A stretch of DNA of 64,000 bases from Balanoglossus misakiensis (lineage: Eukaryota; Hemichordata). Under the pieces are notes generated by a model, which ran no database searches, had not been told where the DNA came from, and saw nothing but the letters and a program-made list of their open reading frames with translations. Below, piece after piece: positions 38,945 through 51,600 of this stretch. Numbering within the stretch: position 1 is the stretch's first letter; each line of letters opens with the position of its first letter. Position numbers and translations under genes: made by a program. The DNA is taken from contig CM082593.2 in assembly GCA_040954595.2 (NCBI GenBank), forward strand, positions 1,054,001 to 1,118,000, written 5' to 3'.

Positions 38945-39319
38945 AAACACCCAAACAAAGAGCAGTTGAAGTCTTTTCCATGTAGCAATCATGCCAGATG
39001 TTAAAGATGACCATGTTTTTTTATTCTTATGTATGTAGGTATTTCCATCACAATACTTATTGCTACATTGCTGTTTTTGTGTTTTAGTAGAATTTTTAGC
39101 AAAATTTCATTGTCCCGAAGTCAAATTTAAAGTTATTTTTTTGTTTCTCATGACTCAAGAATTTGTTGTGGGAAAGGAAATTTTTTGAAGGTACTTCTTA
39201 CATTCAGTTCTTTGAAAAAGAGCGCCAAGTAATGTATAAAACAGATGGAAGTTGTCAAGTTTTGTGTACTTCAGAGTTTTGAAAAAGAAGTGATGTTTAT
39301 TGAATTATTTCGAGGCGAC

Positions 39320-39325
39320 AATAAA
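39320..39325 (+). terminator. Polyadenylation signal of hnRNP H/GRSF1-like
   Basis: AATAAA about 375 bases after the stop, followed by a GT-rich stretch (GTTGTCTGCTGTTGTC), typical of a cleavage region. Confidence 0.75.
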
Positions 39326-39613
39326 GTTTGTGTATTTTAAGTCAAATGTTGTCTGCTGTTGTCTTGAATGAATGTGGTTAGGATAGCGTTGAAGTCATAG
39401 CTAGTCATTAGCTCCAGCTGTGCGCAGTTGACCAACGACTGACTTGTCTTCGCCACTCCTTTTGTTTTTATTTAGGCTAGTATGTGAGGGCACTGTTAGT
39501 GCTGGTAAAATGTTGATCAGCATAGCAAAGTATATTATAGAGAATTGACTTTCAAAGCCCACCCCCAGTCTCCATCAATGACAACAAAACAGCTGACTTT
39601 TTATCCAGTCAAG

Positions 39614-39619
39614 TTTATT
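39614..39619 (-). terminator. Polyadenylation signal of RBM22
   Basis: AATAAA on the minus strand about 440 bases beyond the RBM22 stop codon at 40061. Confidence 0.55.
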
Positions 39620-40060
39620 ATAATGCATAATGGTTAGATTAACATGATCAATGATTTAAAAAGAAAGTTTCACGATGCTCTTTCCTATACATGTAGTCCG
39701 CAGGATTGAGAGATTCCCCTCCCAAGCAGAATCATTCCAAACTTAGGATCAGGGAGATCCCCCACCCTTCTCCGAATCTTGAAGGAAACTATCACAATGT
39801 CAAGATTTCTGTCTCTGCACAGGCATACATGTACTTACAACAGGGTAAAAATAGGTCATTTTTCATTCAGAAGGTACTAGTACTCGTTAACATGAAGGAG
39901 CACATGAAAGGGAAGATCTTCACACCTACTCAGACAATAGACAGGCAGTCTGAGATTGAATACAATAGAATAAAGTTCTACACCCTTATGCTAGTGTGGT
40001 TGTATGGGGGAGGGGAGGTGTATTGAATAACCACAGAAGGAATGCTCTTGAAATTCTCCA

Positions 40061-42599
40061 CTATGACTGTTGCACTGCCGCGCCCATTCTCTGAGGATCT
40101 TGCGATGGATAATGAACAGCTTGTCTTGGAGGCTGTGGTGGTTGCTGGGCGCTGTTGTCAGGGAAACCTGGTGGTCTTGGAGGTGGTGGTGGTCGTGCAT
40201 ACCCAGTCAGTGGAGGAGGTGGTCCGTGGAAACCTGTGAAGAGATGATTGCAGGAGAGTGTTAAAAGTAACCCTAACCCTAACCCCTGGTTCCCTCTCAA
40301 ATGCAATCTACATGTACTGAGTATACACATAGAGAGATAGCAATGTCATCATCTGAAATTGAATGCCATTATAGGTACCTGGTGGAGGTGGTTGCATGTT
40401 GGCGAGTGGTGGTGGTGGTATTGGTGGTGGCATCAGTGGTGGTGGTTGCTGGCTGAGATTGAAGTAATTCCGTGGGTTGTCGCTGTCGCTTCCAATCTCT
40501 CTTGGTGGTGGAGGAAGAGCTGAGAGGGAAGACAAAGCATTGGTGAAAATTGTGACTGTGAAAATGATCACACACACAGGATAGACTGTACACTGTGTAC
40601 ACTGTGTGAAAACAGTGCATCATTATAACAGACCCAGGCGAGTCTGGGTAAAACTGTTCAGGTTTCAGGCTGGCTGAGGCTTGATCGAAGCTCTACCAAC
40701 ACCCTGCCCATGGTTTGCCTTTGGTGTGTACACTCCTGAGCTGAGCACATTTTCTGTTGACAACACAAACACACATACCTCCTGGCAGTCCTGGTACAGG
40801 TTCCAATGGTACATAGTCTTTTCCCTCTGCATCCTTTCTGCCCATGATTGATTGTTGTGCCTGTGATCTGCCCCACTTGATGTTTAGACGCCTGCCTTTG
40901 ATGATCAGTTTGTTGAATGATCTCTCAGATGCCAACTCAGCTGCTTGGCGCTGTGTGAACTGCACAAATGCACACTGCTGCCGTGACACTACGTTGATGC
41001 TACGAATCTCACCAAACTGGTAAAAATGATCCCTGTAAATTAGGGCACGAAAATATTACATGTAATGTAAGTTTACGCTCATACTTTCCACACAATGGAC
41101 GTAGAAACAGATCAACCATGGGACCAAGAACTTGATAAATACCTTAGATCTTGTTCTGAAACCTTATCACCGAGTCCACCCACGTATAAAGTTGTGACTG
41201 TTCTATCCTCTGGTGCTTCAAGTTTTGGCATAGTGGCTGCCCTGCGTAGTAACTTCGACGCTACTGGATCATTGACGCCATAGAATCTATCCTTGATGTT
41301 CTGGTCTGCAAGAGGATCATCTGGATCGGTTGGCTTTTCATGTCTGAAAGGTGTTGAAAAATAAGGCCATGGTTACAACTCAACTCATATATATTCTGCA
41401 CAAATGAACACACAGAACACTAGTACACTTCAGTGTTTACTATGGCACAAATTACCTGTAAGGACACTCTTCTCCTCGTCTACACTCTCCCTTCACCCAG
41501 AAAGAACAGATGTGAGGACGATTCCGTTTATAGTATGGTGTTGTTCTGGCCAACTTCAGCAGCAAGTCGCTGGGTGACTGTGCCTTGCCCACGGCACCAA
41601 CAGCTTGTGTGCCATCCGAGTTGGCAATCTGCAAGAGGAATATGGTGCTTTGTAAGATTCATTCAACATGACATGGCACTTGTTAAACTTTAATTTCATT
41701 ACATACACATGCATGTTGCCTTCTATACATGTACATGTGTACTTACCTCTCTTTCCATATTCTGTGTATAGTATTCCTTGTTGACATCAGATTTAGGCAT
41801 GTCATCTTTTATATTCAGGGCAGCATCTCTTACTTGCAACGGCAACCCTGAAAGTGAATTCCAGTTTTGTAAGATTTCTGTGAACTTAGTCTTACAAGTG
41901 AGAAAGTTTCAAGAAAGATAAAGATTCCCTGATGACATATGTGGCCAATTAAGTTGACATTATTACCATATTCTAAGTCAAGTAAACATGTCTGACAACA
42001 GTTTTTGAGTTTACTGCAAGTCTGACACACTTCTGTTTTCTTGAATCTCATTCTTGCTCCAGGACACCATCTGAAGACTGTGAAAGGTCTGGCACAGATC
42101 TTGCATTCTTTGCCATATTTCTCTTTGGTCATTCGTACATAAGGATTGTCTCCCAAACATGTCTGACAAAGGACGGGAAATTCCTACATGAGAGAAAGAA
42201 AGGAACAAGACTGTAATGTTTCCATCTATGTAGATCACTTACAAATAAATGTACACATCTACAATGTCAAAATACATGAACACGTACGCAATTATGTGAC
42301 TACAACAGATCATAGGTACCCACTCATCAGAGATTTGAGCGTCGCAACGTACGCGCAATGTACATCTCATTGACAATGCAATTGACTACTATTGACCGCA
42401 CATGTACTGCGTGTGACGCTTTCGGTTGTGGCCATAACGTGAACAATCGAGTGGAATATAGCGCTCAGAACATGAATGTCACGATTCGCAATATATTTAT
42501 CGCTCTCCACGAACACAAAAGTTCCACATTTACGCTGATACTTACTGCGTCTTCCCAATTTTGTCGGTTGTATGTGTTTGTGCTCTTACTCGCCGCCAT
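40061..42599 (-). CDS. RBM22: RBM22, pre-mRNA splicing factor (437 aa)
   Basis: Exons in order: 42599-42546, 42183-41967, 41847-41747, 41628-41456, 41343-41143, 41032-40779, 40519-40379, 40233-40061; 1314 nt in frame. The N-terminus ([11 protein letters not shown], then a run of CxxC pairs such as CQTCL, CKIC and CQTC) is the conserved zinc-binding region of RBM22/Slt11. A CCCH zinc finger has Cys165, Cys173, Cys179 and His183. The RRM spans about 232-305 ([16 protein letters not shown]), followed by KWGRSQ. A Pro-rich tail ends with [12 protein letters not shown], as in vertebrate RBM22. The human protein is 420 aa, so the length fits. In the activated spliceosome it contacts U6 snRNA and the intron, bridging RNA to the catalytic core. 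It is divergently paired with MOB1. Confidence 0.98.
40269..40287. repeat. Short interstitial telomere-like repeat
   Basis: AACCCTAACCCTAACCCC, about three TTAGGG units on the minus strand, in the last intron of RBM22. Confidence 0.7.
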
Positions 42600-43071
42600 T
42601 TTGAAAACACACTACTTGTCACCTCTAACCCTACCCTCATTCGAAAGTTATTTTTGGAGGTTTGTCATGAATCCTGTAAATGGTGTAATCACTTCGGAAT
42701 TTGATATAAGATATGTTTATTATTCTCTATATCTACATTTATCTAGCAAAAGAAAGTTGTAAATGATGAATGATCGCATATATAGGTTAATTAGATTTAG
42801 TTTCGAAACGAGGACATAAATCTCGATAATTATCGCAAAATCCCGGAGTGTGGACGAGATGTTAATCAACACACACTTGAGGTCACTTCGCGTTTAGGGC
42901 CAGCGCGCAGCGCAACTGGTGCATAGTGTACAGGAAAGTGGACGGCGACAGGCAATTCGCTCCGATCTTGCATGAGAAAGCTGAAGTTCACCCGGAAAGT
43001 CGCTCCAACATTCTCAGAACCAAACGTCAATCAACAGCCTTGTTTCATTTCTGCGACGTAACGCCACGAAA
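42600..43071. promoter_or_regulatory. Bidirectional promoter region of RBM22 (-) and MOB1 (+)
   Basis: Only 472 bases separate the two start codons. The MOB1-proximal half is richer in CpG (CGCGTTTAGGGCCAGCGCGCAGCGC at about 42890-42914) than the surrounding AT-rich DNA, and TGCGACGTAACG lies near 43052. No TATA box at a convincing distance is seen. Housekeeping gene pairs often share such promoters. Confidence 0.6.
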
Positions 43072-46000
43072 ATGAGCTTCCTTTTGTAAGTATGCGAACG
43101 CAGTTCTGAAGTGGGTTTATTTTTGGGCCAAACGGCCATCTTGGATTATTATTATGACAACATTCTTTTACCATGAATTTACTACTACAGTCAGACACTA
43201 ATTCTTAATGTGTGGAAAGGGTTTTCCAACTGATTGATGCTTTTGGTTGAAGCACTTGGTAGTTGGAACCAAAAGTATTTATAACGACAAGGTATGTGCC
43301 AATCAGGCACAGTGATCACATAATTGCCTAAGATAGGGGTCCTTATTCACAACAGTCAAATTTATTGCGAATTCTTTAAATTAATGACATTGCAGACCAC
43401 GAAATATTTGAAAACTGAAGCAGAATAACATGTTTTCTATATTTAAATCAACCACTAGTAGTTCCCTACTTTGGTGGCACACTGACTCTGACAGTCAAAT
43501 CAATGTATGTGTTCACCTCAGAGGGTCCAAGTGGTTTGCAAGAAATTAACAATGGCTGTCTGTTTCAGTTTTTGAATATGCAACATTTTATCCAACTTGA
43601 ATGGGGATATAAGCTAATTAGAAAATCAGATCTAATCATCATCTTCTGCACACATGAGCTGACATTGCACCTTGTTTGTTACATAAGATCTGATTCAGTT
43701 GTTCATAGTTAGTCATTTATTTTATAGAGTTATTAGCATAAAATTAATAATTATTAGTTCAAATATTGTGAGGATATCTTTATAGTTGCTTATCACTAAC
43801 TAAACTTGCAGATATATCTGTGTACATCACATTTAGTGATATTTGTATTATTGTAAATTATAAACACTGCCCTTCTTACAAGATAGCTTGACAATTCAGG
43901 ATTGTAGTCATGGTAGAATTAAAGTTCTGTGTGCATAAACAGATCACCTTGAAGTCAAATTTTCTTCTAGGAATGCATTGTCAGTTGTTTTACAGTACTC
44001 TGTAATTCAATGACAATATCATGGTCAACCTTTGAATGCAAGTAAAAGTTTCTTTTTCACTGACTGAGTAATTGTCCCGTCGTCTACCTGTTTTGAAGAA
44101 AGGTAGAAATCTCCGGTTGACCGTGTTATCCCAGACACAAGGTTGTTTGTCATAGTATCAGGTGTATTTGATTTACAGTGGTTAGCTAAGCCTGGGGCTC
44201 TTTTTTGTCGGTAATGACACAAGGTGTCTCAGGTTATAACAGAATTGAAACAGATCATGGGGGATCAGTTCTGAAACATGTCACACCCAACCACCTGTTT
44301 GTTGATGAAAATACTGAGGTACAAAAAGTATCATACTTTGCATCATTAAAAAAATCATTACAATATATACATCGAGATTAGTCACTGTTGGGTATTGTAC
44401 ATGTACATGGAGGGTTGACCACGTAAGCTACAGGTGGGGTCAGTGTTGCTATAGCGATCAAGTCTAGAGTTGAGTAATGGTTTATTTTAACAGCCATTAA
44501 TATTCTCATCATGAATGTTCTATAGAATATATCAATGAACATATGGTAATAGCAGTCACAAAGTAAAGTGTGTTATAGCATGAAACGTGCACCTTCTTAC
44601 ATAAACCGCAATTAAAAATGTTTTCATAATTAATTTATCCTCTCCGCAATAAGATAAATTAATGGCCATAGGTACATTTGTAATAATTAAATTAAAAACT
44701 CTCTTGCCCGGTAATGAACTTTACTCACACATTGTAGTATCAGATTCAGTGATCCCAGACAGAAAGTATTAATATTAAGAGATCAAATGTCAAAACAGTA
44801 GCTCATATTTATTTCAGAAAGGAAACAAATTCATATTTACAGAATATACAGGATGTTGGTTTGTAAATCAGTCTGGAAAATTCCTTTGTAAATCTGGTTC
44901 CATTTCCAATCTGCAAAATGATAGTATTTTCAGGATGTCTACACTCTATCGAAGGATGTAAGATTACCAATCCTTTAAAAGATAGAAAAATCAATAAAGA
45001 CAGGAAAATAATATGTTAATACATTACTCATCCACACGTGGTTGTTTTTGTGTGTTTACTTATGATGAGTTGGTTTCGACCAGTCATTGTACTGTTATGA
45101 CTATATTTGGAATAACTCAATAAAAGGTACTGTTTTTGTGAACGTACGATTTCAGACAGGACCCTTATAATAATTTTTCATTGTATCAACATTGTTCATG
45201 TACATCAAGACGCCTGGTCTTTCGTGCCATAGAAGAGTTATACATGCATGTCACCTCCCTGTTTTAATTGATCATCAATCATAAATGACATGGAATGACA
45301 CACCCAGTAAATCTACACTTCTGTGACCCTTTCTAACCCTTTCACCCCATATCCACTAGTGTGATAGTCCGGTCATCTCATTGAAATCTGTAGATAGAAT
45401 CAAAATATACGCCATTGAAAGGGTTGAACACTTGTTGAATTGAGGGATTTTCATTGACTCTCCGACAGCTTTGACGTCCTAGATTTGACATGAAAATGAT
45501 AAAAGTAGTCTATGAATGTAAGCCAGTAATATTCATGTGGATGTAGTTGTGGCCATCTTGCATGGGAATAATTAGTAGTAATGATATGCACACTGCACAT
45601 ATGTCGTTTAATTTGGAGCTGTGCAGACATTTGCTGACATAAACTGAGTGACCAAACTGTGGGTGTCTGTCTGTCTGTAGCTGGTGGTTGTCCAACCATG
45701 AAATTAGACACTGTATACTGAACTCAGCCAAGCGTCCCATGTGGTTGCTTTTCTTTGAAAAAGAAAGCGCAGGTTAAGTTGTGGGATTATTGAGTGTGCA
45801 ATGGCTATCACTCTCAATAAACACTGCATGTGCAAGAAAATCCAAATTTTTTCTGTGGTAAAGTTGAACCTTTACAGAGAGAAATGGGGGGGGGGGGGGG
45901 GGGGGGGGAAGGGTTAAGATCTTTGATGACTGCCAGGTCTTAAAAATTATTGATTTTTGTCAAGAGTCTTTGACACTCTACAGGTACACCAACCCAAATC

Positions 46001-48666
46001 TTCAATGGGCAGTTTAAATTTGTCTGACCTACATTTCTGTGTGTGTAAACACAACATTTCAGCGTTGTTCATTGTTCAGATGGATGATCTGCCGACATTG
46101 ATTGCCCATGCCTTGGTTACTTTAGTAGAGTCGACTGATAAGTGGCAGATGAAGATTGAAGGGTTTCTACACGCATCTGTTAAATCCATAAAACAGCCAT
46201 TCTGTTTTGTTTCATGTTGCAGTGGAAGTCGATCGGCAAGAACTTTCAAACCCAAGAAGAATATTCCAGAAGGTACTCATCAGTATGATCTGATGAAACA
46301 TGCAGAAGCAACGCTTGGAAGCGGGAATCTACGCCAAGCTGTTGTATTGCCAGATGGAGAGGATCTCAATGAATGGGTGGCTGTCAATAGTAAGTGACTC
46401 AACATTTATCCATGAAATAGTATACGTCTATTGACTGGCCATGGGGGGGGGGGGGGTAATAGTATGTGACTGTTGCCTGGAGCCTGGAGGGTATATGAAG
46501 CACCCATGGGGAAGGGGGTGGTATAAATGTTCAGAATTTTATGGGATAACATCCATGGTAAACCCAAATAAAAGACATGTCATTTTGTACATTAAACATA
46601 TTAACCAGATAATAAGTCCTATCTTGTTTTAAAACAAAGGTTGAAATGTTTTATCTTAAAACTGCACGTAACAAGGATTCACCACGAGTTGATCATTTGT
46701 GCAGTCTCTGATAATAATGATGGGTGTGGTAAAGTTCGTACACTCTTTGAATTAAATTAGATGTACCCACCCAGAAATAGATTGATAGTTGTTTATTTCC
46801 ACACATACAGTAGCCTTTTCTTGCATCACAAACTTTATTACAATGACAACACATAGGAATAGACTGAACATTGCAGTGTTTGGTCGTGACCATTTCATGA
46901 ACATCCTGGTACCAGACCAGAGAACATTCTTATACTAGACCATGAACATCCTAGAGTTAATCATGCTATGATTGCTCAAGGTCTCCTGGCTGTGAAAAAA
47001 AACCAAGCCTGATATTAATGGATTTCCCTGTCAACGCATGTATTGTGTAGCTGGGCTGGGCAGTTGTGTAAAGAAGGGTGTGTCTACTTTCGTAGAAAGG
47101 TTCTTTCAATTGTGTGTGCGTGTAAGTTAGAATTTCTAATGTTATGTCTGTGAACATACTACTTGACAATTTCACTTTATATTTGTGACAAAAGTATTGA
47201 TGTAGATCTGGTGGCTAAATCATGAAATCTAGCTCTTGATCTGTCATTAATATTTTGTTTTGATCTTTTACTTCCCAGCTGTAGATTTCTTCAATCAAAT
47301 CAATATGCTGTACGGGACAATAACTGAGTTTTGCACGCCTGAAACATGTCCAGTGATGTCTGCTGGGCCAAAGTAAGTCCAAATATGTCCTTCTTGTCAC
47401 ACAGTGGAGGAGATATGAATCCACCAAGTGGGCAATCCTACCCATGTACAAATTACAGTGCACAAAATATATTTTCTGTCACATTGTGTGAATAACTTCA
47501 TTCTGATTGGCTGATCCAGATACGAATACCATTGGGCAGATGGTACAACAGTGAAGAAACCAATCAAGTGCTCTGCTCCAAAATACATTGATTATCTCAT
47601 GACATGGGTGCAAGACCAGCTTGATGATGAAATGTTATTTCCTTCAAAAATAGGTAAGATGCTGTAACAGGCTGTGATTTCACTCCAGTTTTATTATAGT
47701 GTTGAGCTGTTTCTCGTTTTACTTTTGTCCAAAATGATTCTCCATACTTCCTCGTTCAACTTCTGGTTCTTGGAAGACTGTTTGACAGGCTAGATATCAC
47801 GTACGTGTAGGCTTGTCAACAACCGCCTATGCCTAAGGTCATCATTTACCTTCCATGCTCTGTGACCCAGTGTGTCAAAAATAGATCCAAACAATGGCTG
47901 CTGTAGATATGGAGGGTGGGTAGTAGAATTCAGTTCTCTGTTCCTTGCCCTCTCAAAGCCATTTGCTTGAATCCATGGAAACTTGAAAATTTGCCATATT
48001 GATGGTTTAACATTTCATGGCCAAAACAGTTTCGATAGAAATCCAATGGATGTTTGGATTGTTGTTTTAGTTTTGAAAGGGTTTTGGTGACATCAGATAT
48101 GTTGTTTGGATTTTGGAATAAATTGTTTTTCCATTGAAACTTGTCAAGGCAAATTCCACAGGGATATTATGTTCAGAGTTTGTAATTACTACACTGGCCA
48201 TTCTTTGTTTTCATGTTTGCCGTTTTTTTCTCTTCAAACAGATATCCATTTCTTGCAAAATGGAAATCAGAGATTTGTATCAAGTGTACAATTATGTAAA
48301 GCAAATTGTGAGGAACATATTTTTGCTTTGCAGTCAACAAAAGCTGCGTGATAGTATAGTACTTTGTTCTTGCGGTAGACTGGAATGACCTTGACTGTCC
48401 TCATTCCGGATACCTGTGTTCTAATTCCAGGCGTTCCCTTTCCCAAGAACTTCCTGCCAGTTGCCAAGATTATCCTAAAGAGACTGTTCCGTGTGTACGC
48501 ACACATCTACCACCAACACTTTCAAGAGGTCATCAGTCTGCAAGAAGAAGCCCACCTCAACACGTCATTCAAACATTTTGTCTTCTTCGTACAGGAGTTT
48601 AATCTGATCGACCGAAAAGAACTTGCACCACTCCAAGAACTGATCGACAGGTTAACCAACAAATAA
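43072..48666 (+). CDS. MOB1: MOB1 kinase activator (214 aa)
   Basis: Exons: 43072-43085, 46223-46389, 47279-47372, 47520-47653, 48431-48666; 645 nt in frame. Exon 1 codes only MSFLF. Residues line up with human MOB1A without gaps at key sites: MST phosphorylation sites Thr12 (ARTFKPKK) and Thr35 (HAEATLG), and zinc ligands Cys79 and Cys84 (CTPETC) with His161 and His166 (HIYHQH). The human protein is 216 aa. MOB1 binds and activates LATS/NDR kinases downstream of MST/Hippo. The 3.1-kb first intron is the longest in this gene and holds a poly-G tract and a MITE-like copy. Confidence 0.98.
43086..46222 (+). other. First intron of MOB1
   Basis: About 3.1 kb, AT-rich. It holds the MITE-like fragment at 45841-45916 with its internal 23-G tract. 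Open frames inside it show no protein family. Confidence 0.75.
45841..45916 (+). mobile_element. MITE-like fragment with an expanded poly-G tract
   Basis: TTCTGTGGTAAAGTTGAACC, TTTACAGAGAGAAATGG, then 23 consecutive G at 45886-45908 and AAGGGTTAA. The family usually has four to five G at this place, so the tract has expanded within the element. Confidence 0.55.
46443..46456. repeat. Poly-G tract (14 G)
   Basis: A homopolymer in the second MOB1 intron. Confidence 0.8.
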
Positions 48667-51600
48667 CACAACTTGTAGAGCTTTTCAAGATGTATATTGT
48701 TTTTATATAAAAGAGAGATAATTTTATAGCAACTTTTTCAGGACAGAAGAGGACAGTGGGGAAACCCACATATGGAAGAAAGCTTTTTTAAAGAAGTATT
48801 TTTCTGAGTGATGTGTGGAAGTTATGGACTATGCAGATGGTGTGGTGACTGACATTATCCTAGACAAATATGCTGTTTATCTATTCTGAAATTATTTCCC
48901 TGTGTTCACAAGGAAAAATACTTCTAAACTGGGGTTTTAAAAAAGGCAGGTTTATCATCTTTTCTGTAGGGCTATGGTTTCCTTTTTCGCTCTCCTGGAC
49001 AATCATTACTTTCATGTGTAAATATTAATATAGTTGATATTTTTGCCATATCTGCCTGTGCCATAATGTCAACTGGTCATAATGGGGAAAAAATGATTGT
49101 CTAGAAATTTAAATTCCAAAGAATATCAATATTTTTTTCAGAGTTTTTATTGGGGGCACAAGCGCCCTCAGGCGGCTTGTGCCCCCATTGTTATTGTTGG
49201 AATTTTTCTTTATTATTATTATTATTCTTCTTCTTCTTCTTCTTCCGAGAAATTCGGCCAGGTAGATCTGGAAAACCGCAGCACCTAGGGGGCTGAAACT
49301 TGGTAGGGTGATAGGGGCCAATGAGTAGACGTGCAGTGGCCCGTGAATATTTAATTAGTCATGTGACCTGGCGGCCATATTGGATTTCCTGAAAACCGTT
49401 AAATGAGTCCTTCTCAAAAACTACAAGGCCGATCGAGTTCAAATTTGGTGTGCAGGTAGCCTACCTTCTGTCCATCATTTTACCCCATTGAAATCATGAC
49501 GTCACACATAAAGTTTTTTTGCTACAATTGTTTTTCTTAAAAAATACTTAAAACTTTAAAAATCTTCTTCTCCAGAACCAGCGGTTACCGATTCTCGGGA
49601 TTTGGGATATGTGGTCACCTAACCTATGTCTATCAAGTTTGCGAAGCGCACTGTGATTGGTCGATCATTATGGCGGCCATGTTGGATTTTCGGAAAACCA
49701 TTGAAAAGTGATAATTCCGTTTTGTAGCCAAAATGTTGACAGCACGGAAATTCTTTTTTTGGATATGAGTCATCATATGACCGGAAGTTGTCACAATTTT
49801 TCGTGGCAATTTTCACATGACCTTTGACCCAGTTTTAAAAGAACTAATTATATATGCATATTCCCCATACCTCCTCTTGTAAAAGCACCACATTCATGAA
49901 TTTTGTGGACATGGGTACCAATGCTGCCAGGACATGACACAAATATTTTGGTAATTTTGGCAATGACCTTTGACCTATTTCTGCATATCTAATTCCATGC
50001 TACCCAATAGGGCTAGAGGTCTGGTATTGGTTGGACATGGCCCAGTCTGGGGTCAAAATTTTATGCCCTAATTTTGGGTGACCTTGGGTGACCTTTGATC
50101 TACTTTCCCATATCTCAGCATCCAGAGCAGTTAGAGCCCTGGCTGTTATGGGTATTGAGCACATAATGGAGTCTTACACAAGACCTCATTAATTATGTGC
50201 ATACCTAATTGCAGGCAAACCAATAGGGCTAGGGGTCTGGTTTTTTGTTGGATCTAGACTAGTATGGGGTCCAATTTTTTAGCCCAAATTTGGGGTGACC
50301 TCAGGTGACCTTTGACCTACTTTCCCATGTCTCGGTATCCCCAGCAGATACAGCCGTGGAATTTGCTGGTCACCATGGGAACCGCTTGTGCCCCCCCAAC
50401 GCTGCTTGCAGCTTTAATTTGTTTTGTTGTTGGATGGCAGAAATTTGTCCCCACCTGTTGCTTCAGGAAACACTGCCTGAATTTCATGTGATAGTACTTT
50501 AATTGGTATCTGTATCAAAGGGGTAGGCCACTTGGTATAAAGGTCTTTAATTAATCCAGTGAGACTTAAACATGACAGACTCACCAGTCGTCGAGATGGA
50601 GAGCGCCCCCTAGAGTATAGTCGTAGTTGGTTGGTTGAATAGCGCCTTCTATAAGAGGCTCATCTCTGAAAAGAATGTTATACCTGTTAGACCCAACCAT
50701 ACACAAACATGCACTGCACCAAATGTTTGGGAAAAATTGCAATGAATTCCGTTTGTACCTACAAGCAGAAATGTCCGTAAACATGTAAATTCAATCTTTC
50801 GAATGTAGGGACATTTGTTTCCGTTTGTGTTTGTACTGTCTGTGTTATTTAATAAGGATGTTATTTCTGTTAGCTTTATTTGCATATTGATTGCTCTCTA
50901 TGCCTTCTTGTGAGTTATTTTAAATTTTCGTTCTATTGAAATTGGGAGTTTATAGCTGATGTTTTATTTACCTGGCATTTGAGATTTATGTAAGTTTTAG
51001 ACAAATATATGCATTATGTCTTTAGACTGTAGAAGTGCTTCCAAGGGAGTTGTTTTGGAAAATTTGAAATTTATTATTTTGGGGTTAATTTTGAAAGGGG
51101 TGGAGATGGTGTGTGTGGATGGAAGATAAAGTCATGTTTGTTCCCTGAAGAATATTGTAACCTGGAAAAAATGTCAATTATGACATTGTTGATATTGTTG
51201 TTGTTTATTATGTGTTAGCGTGAGTACATAGTCATGATTGAAAATTGAAAACTTTAGACACTATGTCAAACAATTACCAAAAATCATCATAGAAATAATT
51301 CTAAAGACATCAGCAGACAGTCCTATATGTCTTTGGTTATCCCAATTTGTCCATCTCACTTCATCAATTGGGTTTTTTCAACCCTGCCAATCATGTATGT
51401 GTTCTTTATTATTTTCAACTGTTGTGTTAAAATTACATTGCGCATTTTCACAGTAAGTTACAAGCAGCTTTTGACTTCTTTTTGTTTCTCAGTTATTCAC
51501 CAGGTGGATAAAATGATTATGATATTGGCATGTCTAAGTGTTCTAATGCCCATGTGGGGGTGCACTTTTCTTGTGGCCCACCAAGTGAAATTCTGTGATT

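Larger units (their letters stand above)
38945..40060. other. Convergent 3' regions of hnRNP H/GRSF1-like (+) and RBM22 (-)
   Basis: AATAAA (+) at 39320-39325 for the former and TTTATT (AATAAA on minus) at 39614-39619 for the latter. They leave about 290 bases between the two transcription units. No coding sequence. Confidence 0.65.

Noticed and set aside
38457-39014. 185-codon His-rich frame on the minus strand
   Set aside because: It is the complement of the Gly-rich (GGT/GGN) tail of the hnRNP H/GRSF1-like gene; His/Pro-rich content is what GGT repeats give on the other strand.
42367-42558. Minus-strand frame adjoining RBM22 exon 1
   Set aside because: It overlaps exon 1 in another frame and runs into the first intron; the true exon 1 reads MAAS...[11 protein letters not shown] and splices at 42546.
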